Assembly: GCA_022495995.1 (NCBI GenBank)
Contig: JAFEMH010002328.1
Location: 124,001-188,000 of the forward strand
Length of the DNA: 64,000 bases
Source: Adenophora triphylla var. japonica
Taxonomy: Eukaryota > Streptophyta > Magnoliopsida > Asterales > Campanulaceae
Direction of reading: 5' to 3'
The notes under the pieces were generated by a model, which searched no databases, was not told where the DNA came from, and saw only the letters and a program-made list of their open reading frames with translations. Positions 1 to 10,927 of the stretch are shown here, piece by piece (positions within the stretch are counted from its first letter, which is position 1; the number at the start of each line of letters is the position of its first letter). The position numbers and the translations under genes are program-made.

Positions 1-186
1 TAAATCGATTGACCGATTTTGACCGATTAAAAACCGACCGATTTACCGATCCGATTAACCAAATGGACACTTCTACTTCTAGTGCCGTTATTCACGCATG
101 TAAAATTATTTAGTACACTCATAACTGTGCTTTTACAATATTATACCATTCAAAATTTCAAGCATATTTATGGGTATACTCTAGGG
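1..186. other. Intergenic, no gene seen
   Basis: The first 60 bases repeat the word gaccgatt several times, probably the edge of a low-complexity repeat that continues off the left side. The rest is AT-rich DNA with no supported feature. Confidence 0.5.
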
Positions 187-531
187 ATGGCCAAATCGGT
201 TTCGGGTTCAGTTTTGGTTCGAAAATCGCCGATTTCGGTTTGCTCCGAGGGTGACCCTTAATCGGCCCGGCCTAATCAAGGTTTCGGTTACTCCGATTCC
301 GATTTTCTCCCCGATTTGTTCCGGTTTCAGGCTTTTTCGGTCCGGTTCCGGTTCGGTTTCTTGAAAAACAAGGAATTTTCGTTCGGTTCACGGTTTCGAT
401 CCGGTTCACCATTTATGTGACCCTTAACCGGCCCTTATCCAAACTGGTTCCGATTATCCCGATTTCAATTTTCATGACGGTTCACGGCGATTCTGAGATT
501 TTTCGATCCTGTTTCGATCCGATTTGGCCAT
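187..531. mobile_element. MITE-like element with ATGGCCAAATCGG ends
   Basis: The left end ATGGCCAAATCGG (187-199) is matched by its exact reverse complement at 519-531. The interior is made of degenerate repeats of ccggttcggttt and ccgattt. No coding potential is seen. The perfect 13-base inverted ends suggest a small non-autonomous DNA transposon; the superfamily is not certain and no target duplication was recognised. Confidence 0.55.
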
Positions 532-602
532 ACTCTCTCTATTCCACTAGATTAGAGACTAGTTTTATTTTTCGTTCGTCCCCCCTTTAATAATAAAGAC
601 TA

Positions 603-889
603 CTCCCTCCGTCCGAAAAGACATAAATTTCCATTTTGAGCGTCCCATTTAAAAAGGCACTTTTTCAAAAAGGAAAGTTTTTATTACTATTCCACCCACT
701 CATTTTCTCTCCTACTTTACTTTTACACTCACAACATTCTCTCTCCTAACTATTCCTCCCACTCATTCTCTCTCCTATTTAATTTTTCATACTCACAACA
801 TTTAAACTTTTTCTCTTTCCTACATCATTTTTCTTAATTTACGTATGAGGTTTGATTTGGGCATTTTCGGGCAGGACTGAGGGAGGGAG
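603..889. mobile_element. Stowaway-type MITE
   Basis: Starts CTCCCTCCGTCCG and ends with GAGGGAGGGAG, flanked by TA on both sides (601-602 and 890-891). Length is 287 bp. The TA target duplication and CTCCCTCCGTCC end are the hallmarks of Stowaway (Tc1/mariner-derived) MITEs. The right end is diverged from the left. Confidence 0.8.
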
Positions 890-999
890 TATTCAAAATA
901 ACAAAAATTTTATACTATTTTTCTTATATTTTAAACACTAAACTTACTATTACTTTCCCCTATTCTCTTTACTATTTTACATTTTTTTATTCCCACAAT

Positions 1000-2470
1000 C
1001 CGCTTATGGAGTACCAAATAATTACGGAAATTTTCCCCAAGGGCCCTCCATGTCCATATGTATTTCCATATAAAGAAAAGCCTTTTCCTTTATCCAAAAA
1101 AAAAAAACAGTTTTTCAAAATTAAATTCCTCAGACACCCCCCACCTCCCTACTCTCTATTATCATTTTTTCTCTCAATTTTATTTTCTCTCTTTTTTTCT
1201 CTCTCTAAAAAACACACACACACACACACAGAGTTCTCCAAACCCAATCTCAACCCCACCATCCCTTTCTTCTCCGGTGACCTAAACTCCGGCACCGGCG
1301 TCTCTTGTCCTCCGTCTCCGACGTTCCTACCCTCCATTCCGACCAGATTCTCTCTATAAATACCCACACACCCACACTCTCTCTATCTCCCTCTTCAAAT
1401 TTACCATCGCCACCTACACCTTCGTCAAACCCTCTCTCGCCGAGTTCACTTCTCCGCACACAATTGCAGCAGACGGCAGCAACTCCCCGCCGTCTCCGTC
1501 TTCGTCTTCGGCACGATTGCGACTTCTCCGCCATTTCTCGATCGATCGATTGAACAGATCTCGAGATGGTCTCGCATCTGGAGTATCTCCATATTTTCCG
1601 GCTATTAGATCTCCTGCGATCGCTAAGAGACAACTATGGAGCTTTGTAATCCGCCATATCTCGAGCTTAGTCACATTTTCCTGTTTGTTTGTAGGTAAAT
1701 GGTTGGAATTAATTTTGTGATTTTGTAAATAAAGTTTACTAATCCTCAAAATCATATTAAATTGGTGCCATGTTCCTCCGTAAGTAAGAAAGGTTCAAAG
1801 CACTTTGTGATTCAATTGCTTCAGAGCAAGAAATTCTATTTTTCAGGATACCACTCATCGTATTCATGTGGAATAGTCACCCTAATTATGGATATCTTCT
1901 CTTGAAGAAACACTAATATTTAATGGGTACTTTGATTCTCTTTGGATGTGATGTAAGTTATGTAAGAGATGGAAGCAACTGCAGTTGTATAGAAAATCAT
2001 TCAATTATGTATTATTGTAACATCTTGGGACGGAATTTCTTTTTTAGCAATTTCGACTTAGAGATTATATTGACTTAATGGGTACTTTGGTTTGATCTGC
2101 ATTGGGAAATAAGAGATTATATTGACTTTATAGGCTATGCGGCTTTTGGTCTGGGATCCAACTTGGAATCCTTTCGAACGATCATCCGCCCGCACTGTAA
2201 GCTTTATGATGTTTGGTTATGTTACTATTCTTTTTCGAATTTGTTTTTCCGGTGGCTGCAAAATGATGGCTAGCCATTATAGAAGTTATAGAGGTGATTT
2301 GTTTTGCAGGAAAGAGTTGTTGGTGTTGCAGCTTGAGAAGGAAGTTGATGATGAAAAAGCTTTTAGTGTTGCATTTGATGCATTTATTTTTTCTCTCTTT
2401 TTAATGTTTCATGGAAGAGCTTCACCGCGATGCACATACCCTTAATAAAGAGATGCACCTTTGTGTTTAT
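1000..2470 (+). pseudogene. Possible unidentified gene relic
   Basis: The stretch 1130-1500 is CT-rich with a (CA)n run and CCG-rich segments, like a plant 5' leader. A short frame at 1566 (start MVSHLEYLHIF) and an open stretch at 2137-2445 containing KELLVLQLEKEVDDEKA, a possible coiled coil, could be exon remnants. I cannot place them in a family, and there is no convincing chain of exons. The block 1579-1635 recurs at 2584-2640, which suggests rearrangement or transposon capture rather than an intact gene. Confidence 0.2.
1579..1635. repeat. 57-bp direct repeat, copy 1 (copy 2 at 2584-2640)
   Basis: Both copies share tggagtatctccatatttt, ccggctattaga and agagacaact with a few substitutions. 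They lie 1005 bp apart in the same orientation. Confidence 0.75.
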
Positions 2471-2726
2471 TTATTTCAAATAAATTCAAGTCAAGTTTGA
2501 GTCCTAAAATATTTTTCATCGACATGATTGAACATTCCTCGATCAAGCGCAAGACTTGACCATCAATGGCTGAGTCGAGTATATGGAGTATCTCCATATT
2601 TTCCGGCTATTAGACCTCCGGTGACTGCCAAGAGACAACTAAAAGTGCATCTCAAATTTGACAGAACCTTAATCATATCTTAACTAAAGAGGTTATGCTT
2701 TTGTGGTTGGGTTCGTCAATTTTCAT

Positions 2727-3320
2727 GTTCAAATAGGTCTTATAACTAACTTATAAGACTTTTTAAAAAGTCTTATATGTTACTTATAAGACTTTTTTAC
2801 AACACAATTTTCAATGTTCAAATAGGTCTTATAACTAACTTATAAGACTTTTAAAAAGTCTTATATGTTACTTATAAGACTTATTAAAAAGTCTTATAAG
2901 TTACTACTTATATGACTTTTTTACAACACAATTTTCAATGTTCAAATAGGTCTTATAACTAACTTATAAGACTTTTAAAAAAGTCTTATATGTTACTTAT
3001 AAGACTTATTAAAAAGTCTTATAAGTTAGTACTTATAAGACTTTTTTACAACACAATTTTCAATGTTCAAATAGGTCTTATAACTAACTTATAAGACTTT
3101 TAAAAAGTCTTATATGTTACTTATAAGACTTATTAAAAAGTCTTATAAGTGAGTACTTATAAGACTTTTTTACAACACAATTTTCAATGTTCAAATAGGT
3201 CTTATAACTAACTTATAAGACTTTTTAAAAAGTCTTATTATAAGTTACTTATAAGACTTTTTTAAAAAGTCTTATATGTTACTTATAAGACTTTTTAAAA
3301 AAGTCTTATAAGTTTATAAG
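2727..3320. repeat. Tandem array of TTATAAG/CTTATAA palindromes
   Basis: The word caaataggtcttataact recurs near 2730, 2820, 2943, 3066 and 3192, giving periods of about 90, 123, 123 and 126 bp. Each unit contains inverted words such as cttataagactttttaaa against aaaaagtcttataagt, so either strand could fold into a run of hairpins. Weaker copies continue to about 3600. The array is part of a larger repeat (about 2600-3890), whose end motif near 3850-3880 (tttaaatctcgccctaggggccctagagg) reappears inverted near 26735. Confidence 0.85.
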
Positions 3321-3907
3321 TCAATTATAAGAGTAATTCGTTGTTATTATGAGAGTAATTCGTTGTTATTATTCAAAATTTTGATTTTTTTGGTTGAAAA
3401 AATTGTCTTATAAGTCAATTATAAAAGTCAAAGTAGTCTTATAATTATAAAAGTTGTAAATGTATAAATTATGAGAGTAATTCGTTGTTATAATTGAAAT
3501 TTTTAATTTCTTTTTTGTTGAAATTTTTGATTTATAAGTCAATTATAAGAGAACTTATAAGTGTTGTAAATATGTAAATTATGAGATTAATTCGTTGTTA
3601 ATATTGATTTTTTTTTTTTGGTTGAAAAAATTAAACTGAAACTATTTTGAATCTAATGAATGATTTAAAATACTTGAATGTCTAGTGATCAATATTTAAT
3701 TCTCAAAGTTTCAGTGACCAAAGTATAATTTTTAGTTTTCGAATTGGGTAACCACCCTTCACACACGTGCAAGAAAGTAAGGGTAATTATGTCTTTGTAT
3801 TACCGAGGGGTATCTGGAAAATTAACTAAATGTTGTTTCCTAAATTGGGTTTAAATCTCGCCCTAGGGGCCCTAGAGGAAATCGGCCAAATAATTACTAC
3901 GGGTATA

Positions 3908-4170
3908 CTCCCTCCGTTCCATAACAAGTGACACACTTTGTTATTTTGGACATTACACTGATAAGTCACACTTTCTAAAATGAATTTTTTTTTTACTATT
4001 TCCTCAACTCATTCTCTCTCCTACATTATTATAATACTCAAAACACCATTATAATTTATTATTCTCTCTCCTACTCAATTATCTACGCTCATAACACATC
4101 AACCTTTTCATTTTTTTCTTAATTTTCATGCGAAACAATAACTGCGTCAGTTGTTACGAGACGAAGGGAA
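3908..4170. mobile_element. Stowaway-type MITE, diverged
   Basis: Begins CTCCCTCCGTTCCATAAC after TA and ends GTTACGAGACGAAGGGAA before TA. The interior has the stretch typical of this family (ctctctcctacattat, actcaaaacacc). The right end is degenerate. It lies about 390 bp upstream of the HSCB start codon. Confidence 0.7.
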
Positions 4171-4555
4171 TATACGTTTATATGTAGGGATGACAATCGT
4201 ATCGCACCGAAAGAAGACCACCCTCCACAAAATCCATCTCTATCTCATTCTCTCTTCTCCGACTAAGAACCCGCCTCCAATAGTCATCACCAAGCTACCG
4301 GCTTGCTGGCTTCCCTCAACCACTTCAAAGGGTTTGTGCTGTTCAGATCTGATTCGGATCAGAACTGATCCGGTCCGAAACCGACCCGTTGCGTATACGA
4401 ATAACAACGCTAACCTTTTTAGAAGGGCACAACACTGCCCAAACCGACGGGCCACCATCTGAATTGCGGCATAGAATAGGGCCAACGCATCGGTTCGGTA
4501 CCGCTTTACCGCCAGTTGATCAAACCACACACATATACACACAGTGATTTCGACA

Positions 4556-7500
4556 ATGATGAAGCATCTACGAAGGCCAATATTCAATCTAATCAGCCGA
4601 GCCTTTGCACCGGGACCTTTTCCGGCAATAGTCGATAGAATCCCTTTATTTTTTTCCTCAAACGGTGAACTAAGACCAAAGGGTTCAGAAATCTCGGCAA
4701 ATCAATATCAATGCAATCCCCGATTTTCCCTGAAATGTTATTCATCGGAACCTGCCGCCGACAATAGCCGGTGCTGGAGCTGTAATAATCCGGCTCCGTT
4801 TTTGGCTTGCCAGTTTTGTCACAGCGTTCAACCCATTGATCACTCGGTTGACTACTTCCAAATATTTGGATTGTAAGTGGTTTTGAGAGCTTTTTACTTT
4901 GAATTATTTTATGTAATTACGTAATTAGTTCCTATATGTTGAAATGCTTTAAATTTGGCGCTCTCAATGTGCTCTTCTTTGCCTGCCAGAGGAGTAAGAA
5001 GTATAACTAGATAGAAACAAAATAACAACAAATAAACATTATGGAAGTGCCCTCATGAAACTATGAAATGAATGACATACAAGAGATGTTCCTTAGAGGA
5101 AAAAGGATGAAAATTTAAGTGATTCAATTTCATTTCTTGTGGAATTAGCGACTCTGAGGTGAAGAGATAAATGATGAAATTAACTCAGGCAAGGTTAGGG
5201 GTTGAGGTAAAGTGCCTAGAAGATGTCGGTTTCTTGGCTAATAAGGGTATTAAGAGTTGTGACTTGTGAGAATACTCTTTGGTATTAGGAGGTGAAGAGA
5301 TAAATGATAGCATCACGATGTCAAAGATTATGCTTGGTATTAGGAGGAATAGCAGTATAATGCCGGTTAACCAATGTAAAGCAAGCATCCGAAGGTATAC
5401 AAATCGCATAGGTATGAAAATGATGAGTTGTGACGTGTGAGAATACTCTTTGAGAGAGTGTTTATCTTGGTTTATCCTAGGTGTTCACGGTGGACTTGAT
5501 TCATTTTTTCGAGAATGATGAAAAACATGTAGAGAATGAAAGAACGTTTTGCATATGTTTGTTATCAATACATAGAAAGTGTTATATATTGGTGTCTATG
5601 AAGCAAAAATATTCCAAAATGGCTTCCATACCCGTATCAAATATGATACTCATGGGATACCTCTTATACGTATCGTGGTAATAATATTGTAATTTTCAAC
5701 TCGTATACCCCTCGGGTATATTCGCAATATCCATTGCATACTTCGACTAGAGTTATAAACATTTGTTCTTCAAAGAGAAGGGGTTTCTCGAAACTTGATG
5801 CTAGAAGGTTTATGAAGTCCAAGAGAAACTAAAGAAAAAAACAAGGTTCTAAAAATTGCTAGGTGGATGCCAAGCGGCGGAGCCGGGCCTAGCGCCTAGG
5901 GGCCTATGCGGAGGGGCCTAAGTGGGGCTTAGGCGGGGCCGAGAATTTATACACGCAAAGCTTATAATACATATGAAAATTATAAATATCATCATCACCA
6001 ACATAAACTAAGGTCAAGTCAAAATCAACCTTGTGTCATTTGTTTTCATTTTCAATCCTTCTAAAACGACGTCATTTTAGGGCAACAAAAAAAATACTTA
6101 GACCGCCTAAACCCCCACCTAGGCCCGCCTAAAACCGCCTAATCCGCCCAGGCCGCCTAGCTCCGCCTAATGGAAATTTGCGGCGCTTGGACCCGCTTTT
6201 TAGAACACCGGAAAAAAGGTTGATGTAAAAAAGTTTTGCTTGTTGAAAGGTTTAAGGTTTATCCGTTTCCATTTTCACTCGAAATCTAATGTCCTCAAGA
6301 TATACATGATATTTAGTAAAACTATATACTCCCTCCGTCCCATTAGTAATGGGAAATTTACTGTAGACACGGGAATTAAGGAAAAGTGAATTATAGTGGA
6401 GGGAATAGTGAATTATAATGGTGTTGTGAGTATTAAAATAATGTAGGAGAGAGAATGAGTGGAGGGAATAGTAAAGATTCCTTTCCATTTTAGGAAGTTT
6501 GTGGTTTGTAATGGGACGACCAAAAAGGAAAGTTTGTGGTTTGTAATGGGACGGAGGGAGTATATGTGTGTGTTGTATATATACACACACACACTTCCTC
6601 CGTCCCAGCTCAATTTGCACACTTAGGTCCCGTCTTGTCGAGCGTTTTTGTTAAAACGGAGATAAAAAAACTCAGTTTTTTTTTTTATTAAGCGTGTTAG
6701 TCAAGAGTTTTAGACGGTTGAATTTTAAAAAGTTGGGGATATTTTGGCCGCTCAAAATTATAGCGGCCAAAAAAAGCTCCATTTTAAAAAAGCTCCGTTT
6801 ATAAAATTGTGTACCAGACGAGCCCTTACCCATTGATAAATCCCACCGCTTATCTTACTCACACCACCTTTCCCACTCACAATACTTTTAAATATATATG
6901 CTCCCTCCTTAATTCCCGTGCTCAATAGTAAGTGTGCACATTGAGCTGGGATAGAGGTAGTATATATGGATTTTGCTATATCATTGTACCTGCACCTTAT
7001 TTCACTCGAATCTTGTGCCCGTATTGCTGCTTCATGGATATGTGTGATTAAATGTTTTATTTGTTTATTTTACATATTTAGTAATGTGTAAATAGAATAA
7101 AAATGATGTTAATTTTTTGGTGAATTATTGCTGTTGCAAGAATGATGTTCAAGTAAAATTGATGTCTATACTCCTATAAAGAAGCACCACTTGAAAATCG
7201 GTTGCTTGACGAGTCATCCTTCATTTTTTTTTTCTTTCACGATGGTAATAGCTACAGACTGTGAAAATATTGCAAAATAAAATATAAGATCAAAATTTTG
7301 AATATGGTGGGTGATATACATATTGACATAGAAAGTTCTTTTCCATGCCCTAACAAAGGTCCAGATTATTGTTATTTTCTTCTTTCATAAAAATGAAATA
7401 AAAAAAAAAAATTCAACTGCCAAACAGGGTTTACTAACATACCCTGTTATGCTTTAAAAGTATTTGACATTTCGGCTACAAGTCTAAACAAATTATCTAG

Positions 7501-10500
7501 CCAAGATAATTGAATGACCCTTCTTGTATTTTCAAAAAGCATGAGCTGCCTTACCTCTACCCTCTGTAACAAAGATACTCCACTTTTGCCAAAGTACCCT
7601 GGGCATGGGTGTGGGTATGAGTGACTATCTCACACTACATTTTGTGTAAAATCTTAAAATTGTGAAGGATCCGATACTAGGATCTGGTCCTCGTAGCCGA
7701 GTCCAGGTAACATAACCTTTACCTCATTTCTATCTGAATGGAGAGTGTTTGTCAGGTCTTGATAGAGTCTGTAACTTAGGATTTTGGATTTATTGGGATA
7801 AGATGTCGCTATTGCATAACCTTTATCCTCATTTTTATTGGGATTGAGATTGTACACTTACAAGAACCAAAGATTTTGAAGAGAAGAAGAAAGGTCTTTT
7901 ACTAGCTATTAATATTAAATTTTATCAGGGAGAAGAAGTTCGAAATTGAAGATGACAATCTAGAAGGAAAATACAAAGACTGGCAGAAGAAGCTACATCC
8001 TGATCTTGTTCATACAAAATCGGAGGTTTGTGCTTGTACTCTGTATATTTTATTTATCTTGATCCACCATCCCTCGGCCCTTTGAATTTTTTGTTTGTCT
8101 TGTCAGAAAGAAAGAGAATATGCAGCTGAACAGTCTGCTCGGGTAATTGATGCTTACAGGACACTTCGCGATCCACTGTCAAGAGCTTTATATATTGTAA
8201 GTGGTATAGTACTCGTTATCTTTGTCCATGCTATCTTTTCTCGAGAGCACGACAGGGACTATAGGTGGAACGTTTTTCCTTGCGGTGTACTTAGTCCTAG
8301 CCATATTACCTATTTTCAAAAATAACTTGTATCTAGCCCCAAATATGATAAGATTGATATACTCCCCCGTCCCACCTCAAATTGTAAAAAAACATATAAA
8401 TCGTCATAGCATGGAAATTAATGAGAAATATATAATATTAAGGTGTTGTGAGTATGGATAGTGGAGTAGAGAATATTAGTGGGGTTGGAAATAGTAATTG
8501 GGTTAGATGATGTGAGTATGACAAGTGGGTCCCATTGATTAAAAAATATTATACATTTTCCATTTTTTGATTTTGCAATTTTTAATGGGAAACCAAATGG
8601 GTAAGTTTTGCAATTTGAGGTGGGACGGAGGGAGTACGTCGTACATAAAAGGTCACATGCTTAATAGTTTAAGTGTTTAAGGAACATCCTCAGGTACTCT
8701 CAAAAGTGTATAATATTCAATATCCAAATACTAAGGATGTGCGTAATTAAATCTTCAGTCAACTTCTATAAATACTCCCCTTATCGAAGTCCTAAATACA
8801 GCCAACTAAGCATATTGAGCTCATATACCCTCGATTGAAAGGGTAGTAACTACAGCCTGAGAGCCACACCTTATTCTTTTCATGTATTTCATGTTTCTCT
8901 GTAAATTTCATATTCAAATTGAAATCATGTTCTTTTCTCACCTTTCAGATGAGGCTTGAAGGTATGGAAGTGGATGAAGAGAAAACCATATCAGAAACAG
9001 AGTTGCTTGGCGAGGTACTTCCTGGAAGAGTCTGGTCGCTATTTCCTCTTACCGTTTTCCATTGAGTAGTTTTCTTTTAATTCTGTTCAACAGAACCTTT
9101 TTCTTTTAGGGAAACTCAATGGGGGGGGGGTACCAAAACCAAATTTTGATACCTAAGTGAAGGTATTAGTATCTCCAATAGTCAAATAGAGAGGTATCAA
9201 ATTTTTGGTGTAGTATTAAGAAAGGTAGCAAATTTGCTACCTACCTTAACTCCAAGAAATTGTAATACAACGCAGAAAAGAAGGGAAATGGGCTGAATGA
9301 ACTTTGTATTTTTGAAGTGGGGCCCAGGAAGCAATTGTCAGCCATCTTCACTTTTTGTGTCCAAAAAGCTAAAATTTATTAACTGAGCATGACTAACCGT
9401 CAATTACTATTTTCAAACAATATTTTTACTTTATTTATTCAGAAAATTGATGGTTAGTTATTTTATTTTCAATATTCTTTTAAACTTAATTGTTATTCAG
9501 CATTATATATATTTTTTGATAGAACATTATTTATATTTAATAATTAGAAAATCTTAAATATGATTTTTTAACAAAATTAAAAAATATCTTAAATATGAAA
9601 AAACTTCACAAAATAAAAAAATTGAGTCATTAATCTAGTACCTACTATTGGAGATGTTAGTGCCTTCAATATAGGTATCAAAATTAGATTTTTGATGCCT
9701 ACCATTGGAGAGAGTATTTTGATACCCTATAAATAGTTATCCATATGTATCAAATTTTGATTTTGATACCCATGACTTAGTACCATGCATTGGAGATGCC
9801 CTTGTATGTCCAGTATTTTGGGAACAACAGTTCACTTCTCTTCTTTTTCCTTGCAATGGAGGTATGGATGGAGAAGATAGCTATCTATTACCACTGTCCC
9901 TATTGAGGGCCACTTACGCTTTCCACCCATGGGTCAAGGAAGCCATCTTTGGCATAGTATGTTAAACTGTATCCACTCACTTAGCTTAAAAGTGTCCCTC
10001 ATTTAGGGACCGGATAGAAACTTACGTTACACTCTATTAGAGATGGAAATAGTAATTTTTGTTGTTGTTAAAGCTTTTGTTCTATCATGCATGGTAGATT
10101 GTCCTATTGATTGGTAGGAATGGCTCTACAACAGTGAGTTGTGCCACTGACAGGTGTGAGTCTGTTCATTTACTTAGCTAAAGGTTAAGAGGAATTTGTT
10201 TTCTAATCAATTCAACCCAAGCATATTGCATGCGTAAATGGCTATGTTTACCTATGATTTTGATTTGCGTATTTAACCATGTTCTTGATATTTATGCTCA
10301 AGTTTGAAGGGGAGTGTTCAGTGTGCTTATGTTCAAGGGGTTTGCTATACCTATATATGCCTAACCAATTTAGGTTATGGCTTCACTATTCATCTCATTC
10401 TCTTCTCTCAGACAACGCAATGAAACCGACATGAAGTGGTCATGACAGTAATATCTGATAATAAATTACAGATTATGGAAATCAGAGAAGCTGTTGAAGA

Positions 10501-10927
10501 AGCAGTGGACACGCAGACACTTGATCAGATTAAGTCTCAGGTAAAGTAGACTGCTCTCAAAATGGATACAAGTGGCTATCCCGTATTTCAGATTTCTTAA
10601 ATCCACCAAAAGTGTTCAGATTTCTTAAATCCACCAAAAGTGTGTCATCCAGCCAAAATCTCTGAGGGAAATATATTGGGCTCGTTCTTTTGCACTTTTT
10701 TCAAGAAAAACTGCTTATCATGATGGGACAGAATTGATCATTTGAAGATGTGTACTGAATTTGCAATATCTTCCTACCATTTTTTCCAGGTGCAACAGAA
10801 ATTGAGACACTGGTCTGATTCCTTTGCAACTGCTTTTCGATGTAAGAATTATGATGAAGCAAGAGCCTCAATCCAGAGAATGACTTACTATGATCGCGTA
10901 ATAGAAGAAATTGTCAAGAAGCTCTAG
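4556..10927 (+). CDS. HSCB: Mitochondrial Fe-S cluster co-chaperone HscB/Jac1 homologue, six exons
   Basis: Coding exons are 4556-4872, 7929-8025, 8107-8196, 8949-9014, 10472-10540 and 10790-10927, all with GT..AG introns, giving 258 residues. Known role of the family: a J-protein that delivers the ISCU scaffold to an HSP70 and stimulates its ATPase in Fe-S cluster transfer. Seen: an Arg-rich, acid-poor N-terminus fitting mitochondrial targeting; a zinc-binding Cys tetrad C73xxC76 ... C85xxC88 typical of eukaryotic HscB; the J-domain from about residue 97 with the HPD motif at 129-131; and a C-terminal helical ISCU-binding domain (about 190-258). Length fits plant homologues (about 250). An in-frame GTG lies at 4544, but ATG 4556 is the better start; ATG 4559 follows at once. 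Introns 1, 3 and 4 carry transposon insertions. The stop codon is 5 nt before a GTAAAT donor, suggesting a 3'-UTR intron. The last 19 codons are duplicated at about 12864. Confidence 0.95.
5846..6206. mobile_element. Foldback/MITE with GTTCTAAAAA ends, in HSCB intron 1
   Basis: Begins gttctaaaaattgctagg and ends cgctttttagaac, an inverted pair, with GC-rich interior words such as gcctaggggcc and ccgcctaggc. A second, shorter member lies at 29181-29347. No protein is encoded. Confidence 0.7.
6329..6560. mobile_element. Stowaway-type MITE in HSCB intron 1
   Basis: CTCCCTCCGTCCCATTAGTA at the left and GGGACGGAGGGAG at the right, flanked by TA. The right arm contains a short tandem duplication of ggaaagtttgtggtttgtaa. 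Confidence 0.85.
6594..6960. mobile_element. Stowaway-type MITE interrupted by a second MITE, HSCB intron 1
   Basis: Left arm (cttcctccgtcccagctcaa, then tttgcacactta) pairs with right arm (taagtgtgcacattgagc, then tgggatagaggtag). The arms are separated by an inserted 200-bp element at 6626-6825. Confidence 0.75.
6626..6825. mobile_element. Tourist-like (PIF/Harbinger-type) MITE nested in a Stowaway
   Basis: Ends are GGTCCCGTCTTGT and, reverse-complemented, GGGCTCGTCTGGT. TTA flanks both sides (6623-6625 and 6826-6828), the target duplication expected of PIF/Harbinger elements. The interior is AT-rich and non-coding. Confidence 0.65.
6970..7928. other. HSCB intron 1, distal part
   Basis: No further gene or transposon is recognised. 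A pyrimidine stretch and tttatcag form the 3' splice site before 7929. Confidence 0.5.
8362..8634. mobile_element. Stowaway-type MITE in HSCB intron 3
   Basis: CTCCCCCGTCCCACCTCAAA against TTTGAGGTGGGACGGAGGGAG, TA on both sides, 273 bp. It occupies over a third of the 752-bp intron. Confidence 0.85.
9109..9801. mobile_element. MITE with GGGnnnCTCCAATG-type ends, HSCB intron 4
   Basis: The right end gcattggagatgccc and internal words (ctccaatagtc, ctaccattggagag, ttttgataccc) match, inverted, the left end gggaaactcaatggg and accaaattttgatacc. This layout is common in hAT-like plant MITEs. The left end includes a run of ten G. No target duplication was identified. Confidence 0.6.

Noticed and set aside
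4544..4555. GTG as an earlier HSCB start
   Set aside because: It is not an ATG; two ATGs follow immediately at 4556 and 4559 and give a sensible targeting sequence.
8095..8325. Separate small gene at HSCB exon 3
   Set aside because: It is exon 3 read through into the intron; the J-domain only makes sense with the spliced neighbours.
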